Positions 8,728 to 17,958 of a stretch of DNA of 52,752 bases are shown in pieces. The first letter of the stretch is position 1. The number at the start of each line of letters is the position of its first letter. Location: NCBI GenBank assembly GCA_051251725.1, contig JBPOFN010000030.1, positions 1-52,752 of the forward strand, given 5' to 3'. This stretch comes from JALZUE01 sp051251725. GTDB taxonomy: Bacteria; Pseudomonadota; Gammaproteobacteria; Enterobacterales; Alteromonadaceae. The position numbers were made by a program, and so were the translations under genes. Below the pieces are notes generated by a model. That model saw nothing but the letters and a program-made list of their open reading frames with translations. It had not been told where the DNA came from and ran no database searches.

Positions 8728-10386
8728 TTATTTACTCATTTCATACGCTATTTTGCGTTCATTTGCTTCGATAAAGTAAAAATCACCATAAACAATCGGA
8801 GTATCAATTTCGCTGGCGGCAGGAAGGTTTCCTGTTGCTTCAGCTAAAACAAAGCCAAAATCCAAGCTATTTGGTCGACCCTTTTTACTACGATCAGTAC
8901 GATAGTTATTGGTCAGCTCAGCCATAATATTATCCGCTAATTGGGCGTATCTTTGCTTTGCTTTTTCATCTTTGCTGATAATGGCATAACGATATAAGGC
9001 TGATGCAAACACGGCTGAGGCTGATGAATCACGAGGAATTTTCTGGTGGCTTTGAGCATAAGGTTTGCTACCACAAGGGACTAATTTACCACCTTGTAAG
9101 ATCGGCTCACCATACCAATTTTCTTTGTCCTGAAGTTGTATTAGTGACTCACTCGATAGTATCGAGGCATCTAAGATCTGAGGACGATAACCAGTATACG
9201 GTTTAATGTTCGCTTCCATTCGCTTGTCACACAATTCAAGAATACCTGAATAGATGGCTGTGGCAGGGGAGGTGTTTTCAGCATATTCATAAGCATTGTC
9301 ACGTGCAGCAAAAAAGTCCCAATAAGGTACATAACCGTCTTCTAAAAGATGCTCTACACTGCCAAGTAAACGTTGTAAGTGCGCTTTAAAGTCAGGATAT
9401 GATGATAAATCCACTTTAGCATTTTCAATTGCTTCTACCACAGTCACGAAACCATATAACGACCAAGCTTGACCTCTAGCCCAAGCTGAAATATTACCTA
9501 GCCCTTGCCAGTTTCCTGGTTTATTCGCACCATAATCAAAAACATGATAAGCCAATGGGTAGTTTTTTTCGATATCAGATTTGTCATAGAAATAATGGTT
9601 TAAGCCTGTATATTTGGCGTGATTGAAGGCTATTTCGTGGTAACGTTCAACATCGCTATCTAATAAATATTCTAAATTCATTAAGTTATCGACAATAACA
9701 GGATACGCCCACGGGTCAGAGAGTGAATATGGGGTAGTTGTGGGCTGACCTTGTTCAATGGTACTTAACTTCATTGTGGGAATGAAATCCCAAGATTTAA
9801 TTACCCCTTTTTCATCACTATAACGTGATGCTAAGGTTGCGCGACCAGTATCTAACGCTTCAAGGTAAGCTTTACGTGTATCCATATCAAGCTTATTGTA
9901 ATGCAAGGCTTCACCGAACGAGTCGTACAGCATAAAACCTAAGTCATGTGTAGAATCTAAGGTGGTATCAGCAAATAAAGTTTTTTGATAATAACGGGCA
10001 GTATCAAATAATTTTTCTTCTTCACCTACTGTCCATGTAATGTTTTGTTTAGCCGATAAAAGCTTCCAAAGTGCGCCAGGGAAAAAACCATTTGTCCATA
10101 TCTGGTATTGATCGGCAAATATACCACCTTGTTCTTCTGAACGTGGAATACAAATCATAGCGGGATCTGCTTTACACGCTTCGGGTAGGTGAAGGTGTCG
10201 CTTATTTTCTAAATGGTCGATCATTTTTAAATACTGATCTTTAGCAAACGTTAAGTTAGCTTGTGCAGTTTCAATGGTAAACGTGGTTGAAGCTTTAGTT
10301 GTATCATTATCGTTAGTTTGCTTTGAACAGCCGTTGAGCACTAGGTAACTACCTAAAATGGCTGAGATGTAACTACTTTTTTTCAT
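8728..10386 (-). CDS. Unsaturated glucuronyl hydrolase, family GH88, lipoprotein
   Basis: The protein has 552 residues, longer than typical family members (about 380-400), with insertions near the middle and C-terminus. The N-terminus is a lipoprotein signal (lipobox LNGC, Cys20), so it is probably periplasmic and membrane anchored. The (alpha/alpha)6-barrel motifs are present: HDLGFMLYDS with Asp148, VDNLMNLEYL with Asp233, and RGQAW at 304-308. GH88 enzymes hydrate the 4,5-unsaturated uronate left at the non-reducing end by a polysaccharide lyase and release the keto-sugar that KdgF acts on. It lies 168 bases after the BNR lyase and 106 bases before the sulfatase, consistent with one transcript from site D. 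Confidence 0.85.
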   Translation of the reverse strand: MKKSSYISAILGSYLVLNGCSKQTNDNDTTKASTTFTIETAQANLTFAKDQYLKMIDHLENKRHLHLPEACKADPAMICIPRSEEQGGIFADQYQIWTNGFFPGALWKLLSAKQNITWTVGEEEKLFDTARYYQKTLFADTTLDSTHDLGFMLYDSFGEALHYNKLDMDTRKAYLEALDTGRATLASRYSDEKGVIKSWDFIPTMKLSTIEQGQPTTTPYSLSDPWAYPVIVDNLMNLEYLLDSDVERYHEIAFNHAKYTGLNHYFYDKSDIEKNYPLAYHVFDYGANKPGNWQGLGNISAWARGQAWSLYGFVTVVEAIENAKVDLSSYPDFKAHLQRLLGSVEHLLEDGYVPYWDFFAARDNAYEYAENTSPATAIYSGILELCDKRMEANIKPYTGYRPQILDASILSSESLIQLQDKENWYGEPILQGGKLVPCGSKPYAQSHQKIPRDSSASAVFASALYRYAIISKDEKAKQRYAQLADNIMAELTNNYRTDRSKKGRPNSLDFGFVLAEATGNLPAASEIDTPIVYGDFYFIEANERKIAYEMSK

Positions 10387-10472
10387 TTTTATACCTATTT
10401 AATATAAGTTTACTAATTGTTAAAACGCGGCACTAAACCGTCTCACAATGATTGCGAGAGCTGATTTAGAAA

Positions 10473-10497
10473 GTTGATGGTGCGTATTTCCATCAAC
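10473..10497. other. Intergenic hairpin between BNR lyase and GH88 genes
   Basis: GTTGATGG pairs with CCATCAAC across nine bases inside the 168-base gap. There is no T-run, so partial termination, transcript stabilisation or processing are all possible. Confidence 0.4.
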
Positions 10498-10554
10498 TGT
10501 AAACGCATAAAGTTCACTAAATTTATGTTAAAAATTAATTTTTTTGTTGGGGAC

Positions 10555-11931
10555 TTATTCTTTGATGATATAGACACCGTATTTTCCTGAGGTATCTCTT
10601 TCTTTCCAATCAGTTTGTAACCCTAAAAATTTAATATCTGGGTGATAATTTTCTATTAGGCCAATTTTATTTAAATTTTTAATCTTAGTTTCTATGGCTG
10701 CATCAAACGACCAGTTAAGCCCAGCATCTTCAGTCTTATAAGCGTTTATTTTTGAGCCGTTGATTTTATAAGCGATAAAGTCATCAGCGCCAATTTTCTC
10801 AATATCCATGATACCTTTAGTTAAACCAGAGGTTATATTCACTACCGCCCATTGAGTTCCAGTCCAATGAGCACTTTTAAAGTGAACACCTTCATCATCT
10901 TCTGAGGAAAAGAGTAATACAGGTTCACCATTATCAGTATATGAAGCGGCAAAGTGATAATCGACAGCATGTTTGAAGTTAGTGTTAAGTTCACCACTGT
11001 TATAAACGTGACAATTCATTATTTCATTATCATCAATCGTAGTGCCTAGATCAGTGCCTTCGGCATTAGTCCATGTATCAGTTTCAGGATAATAATAAGC
11101 AAAATATGCATGCTTATGATAAACATTATGCTTACTTATTGGTCCACCGCCAGCCATTGTCCAGCCAACCAGAAATCGTTCAGGTATTAAGCCATGAGCT
11201 GGTTCATGACGTATGCCACCATTGTAAACTTCATTCATATTTTCAGGCAGACCATTATAAGTATCAATCACGCGAACAGGGGCAGAAAAAGTTAAGCCGT
11301 TATCCGTTGATTTAATCATTTCTAGTGGCCGGTAATCGACAGGCTTACCTGTGGTATTTCGGTAAAACACATAAATATCACCATTTGATGACTTATTAAC
11401 TAAGGGATAAGTTGCAGTTATTGCCTTACCGCTATGTTTAATTTCTTGGTAATGGCTAGCATCCCAACCTGCAACAGTGTTTGCAGCAGGAGATATTGAT
11501 TTATAAAGACGGCTATTATGCGCAGAGTAAATAACCAATAATTTTCCATTACTCATTTGCGTCATTTTAGGGTAATTATGATGATCTCTTTTTTGCTGTG
11601 ACCAATTATATTTAAAAAAGGTAGTATCAGGTATTTGGCCAACAATTATAGAATCCGACCAATTCTGGCTAGTATGGTTATATTCACGAACGTAAGCATT
11701 CATATTTTCACCAGCCCAAGTTACCCAGGTTTTATTAGCTGTTTCATTATAAATACCAAACCCCGTTCCTCTATTTGAGCTTACGTTATGATTGTTAGCT
11801 ATGTTAACAACTTGTTCAGGTAAGGAACCAGCTACTGAGGCTGTTGACAAGTTTGGAATGGTCTTTTTGTTACTAGACTCGCATCCACTCATTAGCATAA
11901 TAATCATAATGCTGAACCCAATAGATTTCAT
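10555..11931 (-). CDS. BNR-propeller polysaccharide lyase, PL24/PL25 ulvan lyase type, lipoprotein
   Basis: The protein has 458 residues with a lipoprotein signal (LMSGC, Cys17). It belongs to the BNR_4 type of seven-bladed propellers that holds ulvan lyases PL24 and PL25. Visible landmarks are RDHHNYPKM with His117/His118, YSAHNSRLY with His138, VYNGGIRHEPAH with Tyr235, and ERF with Arg251. The same residues recur at the same spacings in the paralogue at 42136-43548, and the His/His/Tyr/Arg set resembles the catalytic residues described for these families. The reaction would be beta-elimination between sulfated rhamnose and glucuronate or iduronate, giving the unsaturated ends used by GH88/GH105. 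It leads the operon BNR lyase, GH88, sulfatase under promoter site D. Confidence 0.85.
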   Translation of the reverse strand: MKSIGFSIMIIMLMSGCESSNKKTIPNLSTASVAGSLPEQVVNIANNHNVSSNRGTGFGIYNETANKTWVTWAGENMNAYVREYNHTSQNWSDSIIVGQIPDTTFFKYNWSQQKRDHHNYPKMTQMSNGKLLVIYSAHNSRLYKSISPAANTVAGWDASHYQEIKHSGKAITATYPLVNKSSNGDIYVFYRNTTGKPVDYRPLEMIKSTDNGLTFSAPVRVIDTYNGLPENMNEVYNGGIRHEPAHGLIPERFLVGWTMAGGGPISKHNVYHKHAYFAYYYPETDTWTNAEGTDLGTTIDDNEIMNCHVYNSGELNTNFKHAVDYHFAASYTDNGEPVLLFSSEDDEGVHFKSAHWTGTQWAVVNITSGLTKGIMDIEKIGADDFIAYKINGSKINAYKTEDAGLNWSFDAAIETKIKNLNKIGLIENYHPDIKFLGLQTDWKERDTSGKYGVYIIKE

Positions 11932-12003
11932 AAAATTTCCTCAATATTAAATTTTAACCGCTTACATTGTGCGACGGTCGTGTGACAAGCAGTTTTATCT
12001 CTC

Positions 12004-12040
12004 TATAAGGAATAGCCATGTAAATAGGATGTTGATACCC
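12004..12040 (-). promoter_or_regulatory. Locus promoter motif, site D
   Basis: On the minus strand: GGGTATCAAC, 12 bases, TGGCTATTCCTTATA, 72 bases before the start of the BNR lyase gene. It departs from consensus in the last base of block one and in block two. Confidence 0.75.
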
Positions 12041-12062
12041 CTAAAGCGGCAAGATTGTTTAA

Positions 12063-12425
12063 TAATACCAATCCGTATAGGAAAGTGATCGCTTAGCGAG
12101 AATTTAAAGGCTTAGAGGTAAGGCATGATTGAAGACGAAACCATGGATGGTGGAGGTAGAGCGACTCAGGAGACAAAGCCGAGAATGGTTATTCTCGGTA
12201 ACAGCTCCTGAGTTACCCTAATGTCCCACATCCATGTGGGAACCTTGTCAAAATCAATAACGCTGCATATAAGCCTTTAAAACTCGCCCTTTGGGAACGT
12301 ATGGGCACCATGATAACTGCACAAAATTTATTGGATGTAGAATAACTATATCTTCACAAATTTTGTTTGTTCTAATGGCGCCCATACCGTTCTAAGTGAG
12401 CACTTCTTTATACAGAATGGTATTA
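12063..12425. repeat. MITE-like element, about 363 bp, with nested inverted repeats
   Basis: The ends are imperfect inverted repeats of about 35 bases beginning TAATACCA(A/T)TC(C/T)GTATA. Inside are further inverted arms: GAACGTATGGGC near 12295 with its counterpart near 12390, and a stem with loop around GAGAATGGTTATTCTC. No coding frame is visible. A clear target duplication could not be fixed. It is likely a non-autonomous transposon, inserted upstream of the site D operon. Confidence 0.65.
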
Positions 12426-12778
12426 AGTCTATGTTGTTCAGTTAATGTGCTAATTTACCTCAGCTCGGCTTAAGTTATTTTGTTCAATAACGCTATTTAC
12501 ATGCATATCAGCGAGTTTTAACTACCAACAAGCTGTTATTGGTTCTTTTAAACGCCTTGGTATCCACGCAACTTTTGTCATTGCAGTATTTAAAAATGAA
12601 GGGTTATCTTTTTTTAGCGAAAGACTGTAAATTATTTTTATAAACCAATGTATTACAAAATACGTCAAACTGAGTTGAAGTTACTTTTTGAAAATTATAA
12701 GTTTTTGTAGGGTTGAGCAGATAGTAAGGGCTTTACTGAGTCACGATCGTAATAAGATAAAAAGTTGAAAGATTATTA
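12426..12778. other. Non-coding stretch with no recognised feature
   Basis: This AT-rich stretch lies between the MITE-like repeat and the terminator of the first FecR gene. I see no long reading frame, no promoter motif of the locus type and no RNA gene. Confidence 0.5.
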
Positions 12779-12819
12779 TCACAACCACCAAAAGTGTGAT
12801 GAATACATGGTGGTTGTGA
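12779..12819. terminator. Terminator-like hairpin after the first FecR/LamG gene
   Basis: A 12-base arm (TCACAACCACCA) pairs perfectly with TGGTGGTTGTGA across a 17-base loop, 21 bases beyond the stop codon. Confidence 0.7.
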
Positions 12820-12840
12820 TGAAAAACATCCATTGATAGG

Positions 12841-14562
12841 TTAATTATTTGCTTGGCTAATTACTTGAATAGGTAAACCGGATAATGGGTCAAGTGTAAT
12901 CGCACTAAAGCTTTGTAGCGGTAATTTTGCTTGTTGGGGCAATGGGGTCACACTTGGTGGAAAACCGAAGTAATTACGTCCTTGTTGTGTATGTTCAAAG
13001 TGATTTTTTATCATAAGTTCAGGTAGCGCAAAGTTGTAAAAGGCAACTTCATCAATGTCACCTGAAAAAGCTTCTTTTCCCCTGCGGGCACTAGCTGGAG
13101 TATTACCAATTGCAGCTCTTCCTATTCCACCACTCAACATTTTTGAGCCGGGAGGATATTGATAAAATGCTTGTTTAACGCCATCAATATAAATGGCTTT
13201 TAAACCTGTTTGCACGTTATACGACGCGACAATATGATAGATGTTACCATTTTTGAGCTGTGCAAGTGTAGGGCGACCATCTAGCCCATCAAGCGGTAGC
13301 CTTAATTGATGATATCCTTGCCCGACGATGAATAAACCAAAACTCAAACTTTCTTTAAAGTCACCTTCAGGGCGTAACGTAACGTTTCCTTGATCATTTA
13401 GAAAATTTAATACCATGCGTAATTCTTTACTGTCAAGATCGACTTTATCGTGCCAGCCTTTGCGAAAAATCCCATCTATTTCGCCCACTTCACCTGAATA
13501 ATTAGGACGAATAAGCGCCTCAATAGTGACGCCATCTATCACAGAAAAAGAGCCAGTCCCAAGCACGGTGCCACCACCAGACTCTATACGGATAAGTGAC
13601 GTTTCATCGTTATTAAATGAAAATGCGCCACTACCTATGAGTCCTGAAATCCTTGTTGCATTAGCGTACTTTTTACCATGAAGGTTGCCTGCAGAGTCTA
13701 AGGCAACTTTACCTTGACCGTCAAAGCTCCAAAAGTTGTTTGGACGCCATCGTTTGGGGGACAACAGGGTATTATTACCACTGGTAATGATTGGGTTAGT
13801 TTGAGATAAATCGAGTGCAAGCGCGCCGCCATTAGAGAACAAACTAAAACTGGGACCATGAACAATAATATTTTGTCCTGACATATGTTCGGGCATAAGA
13901 TCTAATTTCAACATCCCTGATTTCAATTGTATTTCATGGCTATTAAATAACTTAAAAATAGCGTGACTACTTAAATGCAAGGTCTCACCACTTGGTAATT
14001 TTAATAGCGAATCTTGTGCAACTTGATATTGGCCCGGCAATAAATAATTACCGTCTATTTCACCTTGTTCAATAATGGATACATGACCTTGAACAATTTC
14101 AGCAATAAAAGGTTTTAGTTCAGTGCTGCTGCGGTTAAACAGTGACCAAATTAAGAGCAGTAACAACACTAGTAAACTGGTAATTAATATGCCCCATTTA
14201 AGCTTGCTTGCAGTTGGCTTATTTTTCAACGGATTTACTAGGTGCTCAGCATGTGGCAGTGTTTTTTGCTGGTTAGCGCCATCATATGTGTTTGTGTCAT
14301 GGCTTATGTGCTCACCGTTTTTATTGCGAACAACAAACTCTTCCGTGACAGAAGTCATGCGGCGATAGACAAATTCCATGTTTCTATCGGCAGCGGCCAA
14401 TAAGTGCATGTGCATACCCATATAATCGTAATAAAAGCGTTGCGCTTCAATATTACCAGTGAGCAGTTGCTCTAGCTCTGCAATTTGCTCTGCGGTGGCG
14501 CTTTTAGTGCCAATGGCATCAGCAATATCACGTATGTTACGAAACTTCTCACTACGACTCAC
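12841..14562 (-). CDS. FecR-type anti-sigma regulator with C-terminal LamG-like domain (copy 1)
   Basis: The protein has 573 residues and starts with GTG inside a GTGA overlap with the sigma gene, so the two are translationally coupled. Residues 1-70 form a helical cytoplasmic region of the kind seen in planctomycete/verrucomicrobial FecR proteins (IAELEQLL, then YYDYMGMHMHL). A single transmembrane helix spans about 122-143. A FecR-like beta domain (about 155-250) follows, then a LamG/concanavalin-like jellyroll (about 285-525, with WSFDG, VTIEALIRP, YHIVASYN, IDEVAFYN). I infer an anti-sigma or sigma-activating sensor whose extracytoplasmic jellyroll binds polysaccharide or oligosaccharide. 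Residues 1-190 are identical to copy 2; the rest has diverged. Confidence 0.8.
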   Translation of the reverse strand: MSRSEKFRNIRDIADAIGTKSATAEQIAELEQLLTGNIEAQRFYYDYMGMHMHLLAAADRNMEFVYRRMTSVTEEFVVRNKNGEHISHDTNTYDGANQQKTLPHAEHLVNPLKNKPTASKLKWGILITSLLVLLLLLIWSLFNRSSTELKPFIAEIVQGHVSIIEQGEIDGNYLLPGQYQVAQDSLLKLPSGETLHLSSHAIFKLFNSHEIQLKSGMLKLDLMPEHMSGQNIIVHGPSFSLFSNGGALALDLSQTNPIITSGNNTLLSPKRWRPNNFWSFDGQGKVALDSAGNLHGKKYANATRISGLIGSGAFSFNNDETSLIRIESGGGTVLGTGSFSVIDGVTIEALIRPNYSGEVGEIDGIFRKGWHDKVDLDSKELRMVLNFLNDQGNVTLRPEGDFKESLSFGLFIVGQGYHQLRLPLDGLDGRPTLAQLKNGNIYHIVASYNVQTGLKAIYIDGVKQAFYQYPPGSKMLSGGIGRAAIGNTPASARRGKEAFSGDIDEVAFYNFALPELMIKNHFEHTQQGRNYFGFPPSVTPLPQQAKLPLQSFSAITLDPLSGLPIQVISQANN

Positions 14563-15210
14563 TTGGTATCCTCACTGTTTTTTTCAATGCAGTCGAATAA
14601 CTTATTTCTCAATTTGTGTACGGCTTTTCGAATAGCATAAATAGAGCGCCCCGTATTTTCAGCAATTTCTTGCGCCATTAAATTATTGGTATAAAAAGAC
14701 TGATATATTTTCTTCATTGGGGATGATAATAAAGTGTAACAATGCTCTAAGTGACGCCACTTTTGCTCGTGTGCTAAGGCATTGCTTTCGATAATGGCAA
14801 TGTTGTTACTAAACTCTTTTAAAAAATCATCGGTTAACCCTAACTCGTATTTCCCTTGATTCCGTCGAAAGACACGAATGCGGTTGAAGGCAATACCGTT
14901 GGCCCATTTTGAAAAGCTGCTACCGGCCTCAAATTTCTCAAATTCTTTCCATAAGGTTAAACAGGTTTCTTGAAAAATATCATCTGCGGCGACAGGGTCT
15001 AACACATAAGCATAAATATAAGAATAAAGTCGATTTTTATCGGCATCAAATAATTCACCAAATTCATCAGCATGAAATAGCTTAGAAGACTCTTGTTCAG
15101 ATAGCTGCTGTGCTGTTTGAGTGGGTTGTGACGACAAAATACGACCTATTAAACGTGAATGTTAGCGACATGTTAATGGCAAATACTATACAAGGTAATA
15201 TTTGAGAAGT
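13994..15210. repeat. Left copy of a 1.2-kb near-identical duplication
   Basis: This tract matches 17390-18606 at a constant offset of 3396 bases. It covers the whole sigma gene, about 75 bases upstream of it, and the codons for FecR residues 1-190. I found no difference inside the tract by eye; differences start just outside (for example TTTGAGAAG versus TTTGAAAAG upstream). Confidence 0.85.
14559..15137 (-). CDS. ECF-type RNA polymerase sigma factor (copy 1)
   Basis: The protein has 192 residues. The start is a TTG with AGG about ten bases upstream; no in-frame ATG serves better. Region 2 is visible as DPVAADDIFQETCLTLW followed by WANGIAFNRIRVFRR, and region 4 as MAQEIAENTGRSIYAIRKAV, a helix-turn-helix. 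The sequence resembles the sigma-70 group common in Rhodopirellula and Verrucomicrobium. It overlaps the FecR/LamG gene by four bases, the usual sigma/anti-sigma arrangement. It is identical to copy 2. I infer that it reads the bipartite promoter found upstream of the catabolic operons; its own upstream region lacks that motif. Confidence 0.85.
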   Translation of the reverse strand: MSSQPTQTAQQLSEQESSKLFHADEFGELFDADKNRLYSYIYAYVLDPVAADDIFQETCLTLWKEFEKFEAGSSFSKWANGIAFNRIRVFRRNQGKYELGLTDDFLKEFSNNIAIIESNALAHEQKWRHLEHCYTLLSSPMKKIYQSFYTNNLMAQEIAENTGRSIYAIRKAVHKLRNKLFDCIEKNSEDTK

Positions 15211-15586
15211 TAATTTTTTTATTATGTTAATGACTATCTTGCGTGGGGAAATTGTCGCCAGCCTAGTTAAAATTTAGGTTTTTTACTTGTAGTTAATTTT
15301 ATGGGGCATTAGATGTGCGAGATTAAGTAAAGACGAATAGGTGAAATTCATCGGATCAAAGTCAATGTTTATTTATAAAATATTAACATATCACTTTACT
15401 GATTTTTCTTAATATAGCCCTTTATTTTAACTGCGCTAATCTTGAAGTTTTCAATCAAGTTATTGCTCGCATACGAGTCAGCTAGCGCCAATGACTTAGT
15501 GGTTTAATTACAACTTCATGGCGATATTTAAATATATTTTCATTTTGTTCCAGAAATAAACTTAACATTACCGACAGGAATAAATA

Positions 15587-16190
15587 ATGAGAATTAGATT
15601 GTTAGCGACGTACTTGAGCTCTTTGTCTCTGCCCATTATAACAAAAGGACATTAGAGTGAGCCAAGAAAACCTTACTTCATGACACTTTTAAGGGGAGGG
15701 TTTTGTTAGCTAAGACTAAAAAAAAGACAGACTATTTTATCTGAAGTGCTGGGTTAAAAAGGTGTAATGTTAGTTAGTCCTATCCCTATGCTAAACATAT
15801 TGTCTAATTATTTTAAACTAGGCCGCTTACCCTGAGTCTTTTTTAGTTGTTGAGCTTTCCGCATCAGATAAAGATTCAAAAGAGCAGCTTACTTTTCCAA
15901 TTGATTACGATGACAACATGAAATATTTGATAACAGAAATAGATAGCAGCTATTTTATTGCCTTTTATAATTCTGCTCATTATAAAACACCTTTTATAAG
16001 AAAATACCCTCAAGTACTTCCTGGCAAAGTTGAACATATTGCTGCCTAGTCAAATATAATGACCAGCGAATGGCACTAAATTGAAGTGAGTAAAAATGCC
16101 AATAAAGTTTGGTTAAAAATAGAGAATACGCTCATTATCGAGGCGATTGACGAAAATATGCTCGGTAGAGGCCATTTGGTTTACGTATAA
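15587..16190 (+). pseudogene. Decayed secreted-protein gene between the two sigma/FecR pairs
   Basis: An ACAGGAATAAATA ribosome site precedes an ATG at 15587 and a signal-peptide-like start (MRIRLLATYLSSLSLPII) that runs into a TAG. From 15822 another frame stays readable (LTFPIDYDD, then FIAFYNSAHYKTPFIRKYPQ, then VWLKIENTLIIEAIDENM) with a TAG at 16047 and a TAA at 16077, ending at 16190. Frameshift plus nonsense codons mark it as a relic. I cannot name the family. Bases 15211-15586 hold nothing else recognised. Confidence 0.55.
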
Positions 16191-16257
16191 AAGGATCCAA
16201 AGAACGCATCACAGTCTCAGCTATTTAAGACGTAAATATTAAAATTTATCTGTTATA

Positions 16258-17958
16258 TTATTGGCTAATTATTTGAATCGGTAACCCTGTTAATGAATCA
16301 AGTGTAATGGTGGTAAAGCTTGGTAGCGGTAATTTTACATGTTGGGGCAGCGGGGTAGCACTTGGTGGGAAACCATAGTAATTACGCCCTTGTTTTATCT
16401 GTTTAAAGTGATCTTTTATCATAAATTCAGGCAGTGCAAAATTGTAAAAGGCCACTTCATCAATTTCGCCAGAAAAGGCTTCTTTATGCCAGCGTGCACT
16501 TACTGGTGTATTACCTATGGCAGCTACACCTGGTCCACCGCTCAACACTTTTGAACCTGGGGGGTATTGATAAAATGCTTGTTGCTTGCCATCAATATAA
16601 ATGGTTTTTAATCCTGTCTGCACATTATAAGTTGCGACAATATGATAGATGTTACCATTTTTAAGCTGTGCAAGTGTAGGGCGACCATCTTGGCCATCAA
16701 GCGGTAGCTTTAATTCATGATATCCTTGCCCGACGATATATAAACCAAAACTCAAACTTTCCTTAAAGTCGCCTTCGGGGCGCAATCTAGTTTTTCCTCT
16801 GTCATGCTGAAAACTCAATAACATGCGTAATTCATTTTTACCGAGATTGACAGTATCTCCTATTCCTTTACGAAAAATTTCATCTAATTCGCCCACTTCA
16901 CCGGAATAATTAGGACGAATAAGTGCCTCAATAGTGACGCCATCTATCACAGAAAAAGTGCCTGTTGCCGGCGCTGTCCCGCTATCTGAGTCAATAATAA
17001 TACGAGCATCGCCACTATTATCAAACACAAATGCGCCAGTACCTATGAGCCCTGATGTTCTTATGGCGCCAGCATACTGTTTGCCGTGAGCGTTGCTGGC
17101 AGAATCTAAGGCGATTTCACCCTGCCCATCAAAGGACCAAAAGTGTGTTGGACGCCAGCGTTTAGGCGAAAATAGCGTGTTTTTTCCACTGGTGATAATG
17201 GGATTTGATTGGGTTAAATCGAGAGCAAGCGCACCACCGTTGGTAAATAAAATGAAGCTGGGGCCGTGAACAATAATATTCTGTCTAGCGATAGGGTCAA
17301 TGTTCAGTACGCCAGATTTGAGTTGTATTTCATGGCTATTAAACAGCTTAAAGGTAGCGTGACTGCTTAAACGCAAAGTGTCACCATTTGGTAATTTTAA
17401 TAGCGAATCTTGTGCAACTTGATATTGGCCCGGCAATAAATAATTACCGTCTATTTCACCTTGTTCAATAATGGATACATGACCTTGAACAATTTCAGCA
17501 ATAAAAGGTTTTAGTTCAGTGCTGCTGCGGTTAAACAGTGACCAAATTAAGAGCAGTAACAACACTAGTAAACTGGTAATTAATATGCCCCATTTAAGCT
17601 TGCTTGCAGTTGGCTTATTTTTCAACGGATTTACTAGGTGCTCAGCATGTGGCAGTGTTTTTTGCTGGTTAGCGCCATCATATGTGTTTGTGTCATGGCT
17701 TATGTGCTCACCGTTTTTATTGCGAACAACAAACTCTTCCGTGACAGAAGTCATGCGGCGATAGACAAATTCCATGTTTCTATCGGCAGCGGCCAATAAG
17801 TGCATGTGCATACCCATATAATCGTAATAAAAGCGTTGCGCTTCAATATTACCAGTGAGCAGTTGCTCTAGCTCTGCAATTTGCTCTGCGGTGGCGCTTT
17901 TAGTGCCAATGGCATCAGCAATATCACGTATGTTACGAAACTTCTCACTACGACTCAC
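16258..17958 (-). CDS. FecR-type anti-sigma regulator with C-terminal LamG-like domain (copy 2)
   Basis: The protein has 566 residues with the same order as copy 1: cytoplasmic helical part, one transmembrane helix at about 122-143, FecR-like domain and LamG-like jellyroll. It starts at a GTG overlapping the sigma gene. Residues 1-190 equal copy 1; beyond that the sequence differs at scattered positions and by small gaps (for example near residue 217, where copy 1 carries extra residues), mostly in the jellyroll loops. The pattern fits a duplicated sensor whose cytoplasmic part is kept uniform while the exterior part adapts to a second ligand. Ligand identity is unknown. Confidence 0.8.
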   Translation of the reverse strand: MSRSEKFRNIRDIADAIGTKSATAEQIAELEQLLTGNIEAQRFYYDYMGMHMHLLAAADRNMEFVYRRMTSVTEEFVVRNKNGEHISHDTNTYDGANQQKTLPHAEHLVNPLKNKPTASKLKWGILITSLLVLLLLLIWSLFNRSSTELKPFIAEIVQGHVSIIEQGEIDGNYLLPGQYQVAQDSLLKLPNGDTLRLSSHATFKLFNSHEIQLKSGVLNIDPIARQNIIVHGPSFILFTNGGALALDLTQSNPIITSGKNTLFSPKRWRPTHFWSFDGQGEIALDSASNAHGKQYAGAIRTSGLIGTGAFVFDNSGDARIIIDSDSGTAPATGTFSVIDGVTIEALIRPNYSGEVGELDEIFRKGIGDTVNLGKNELRMLLSFQHDRGKTRLRPEGDFKESLSFGLYIVGQGYHELKLPLDGQDGRPTLAQLKNGNIYHIVATYNVQTGLKTIYIDGKQQAFYQYPPGSKVLSGGPGVAAIGNTPVSARWHKEAFSGEIDEVAFYNFALPEFMIKDHFKQIKQGRNYYGFPPSATPLPQHVKLPLPSFTTITLDSLTGLPIQIISQ

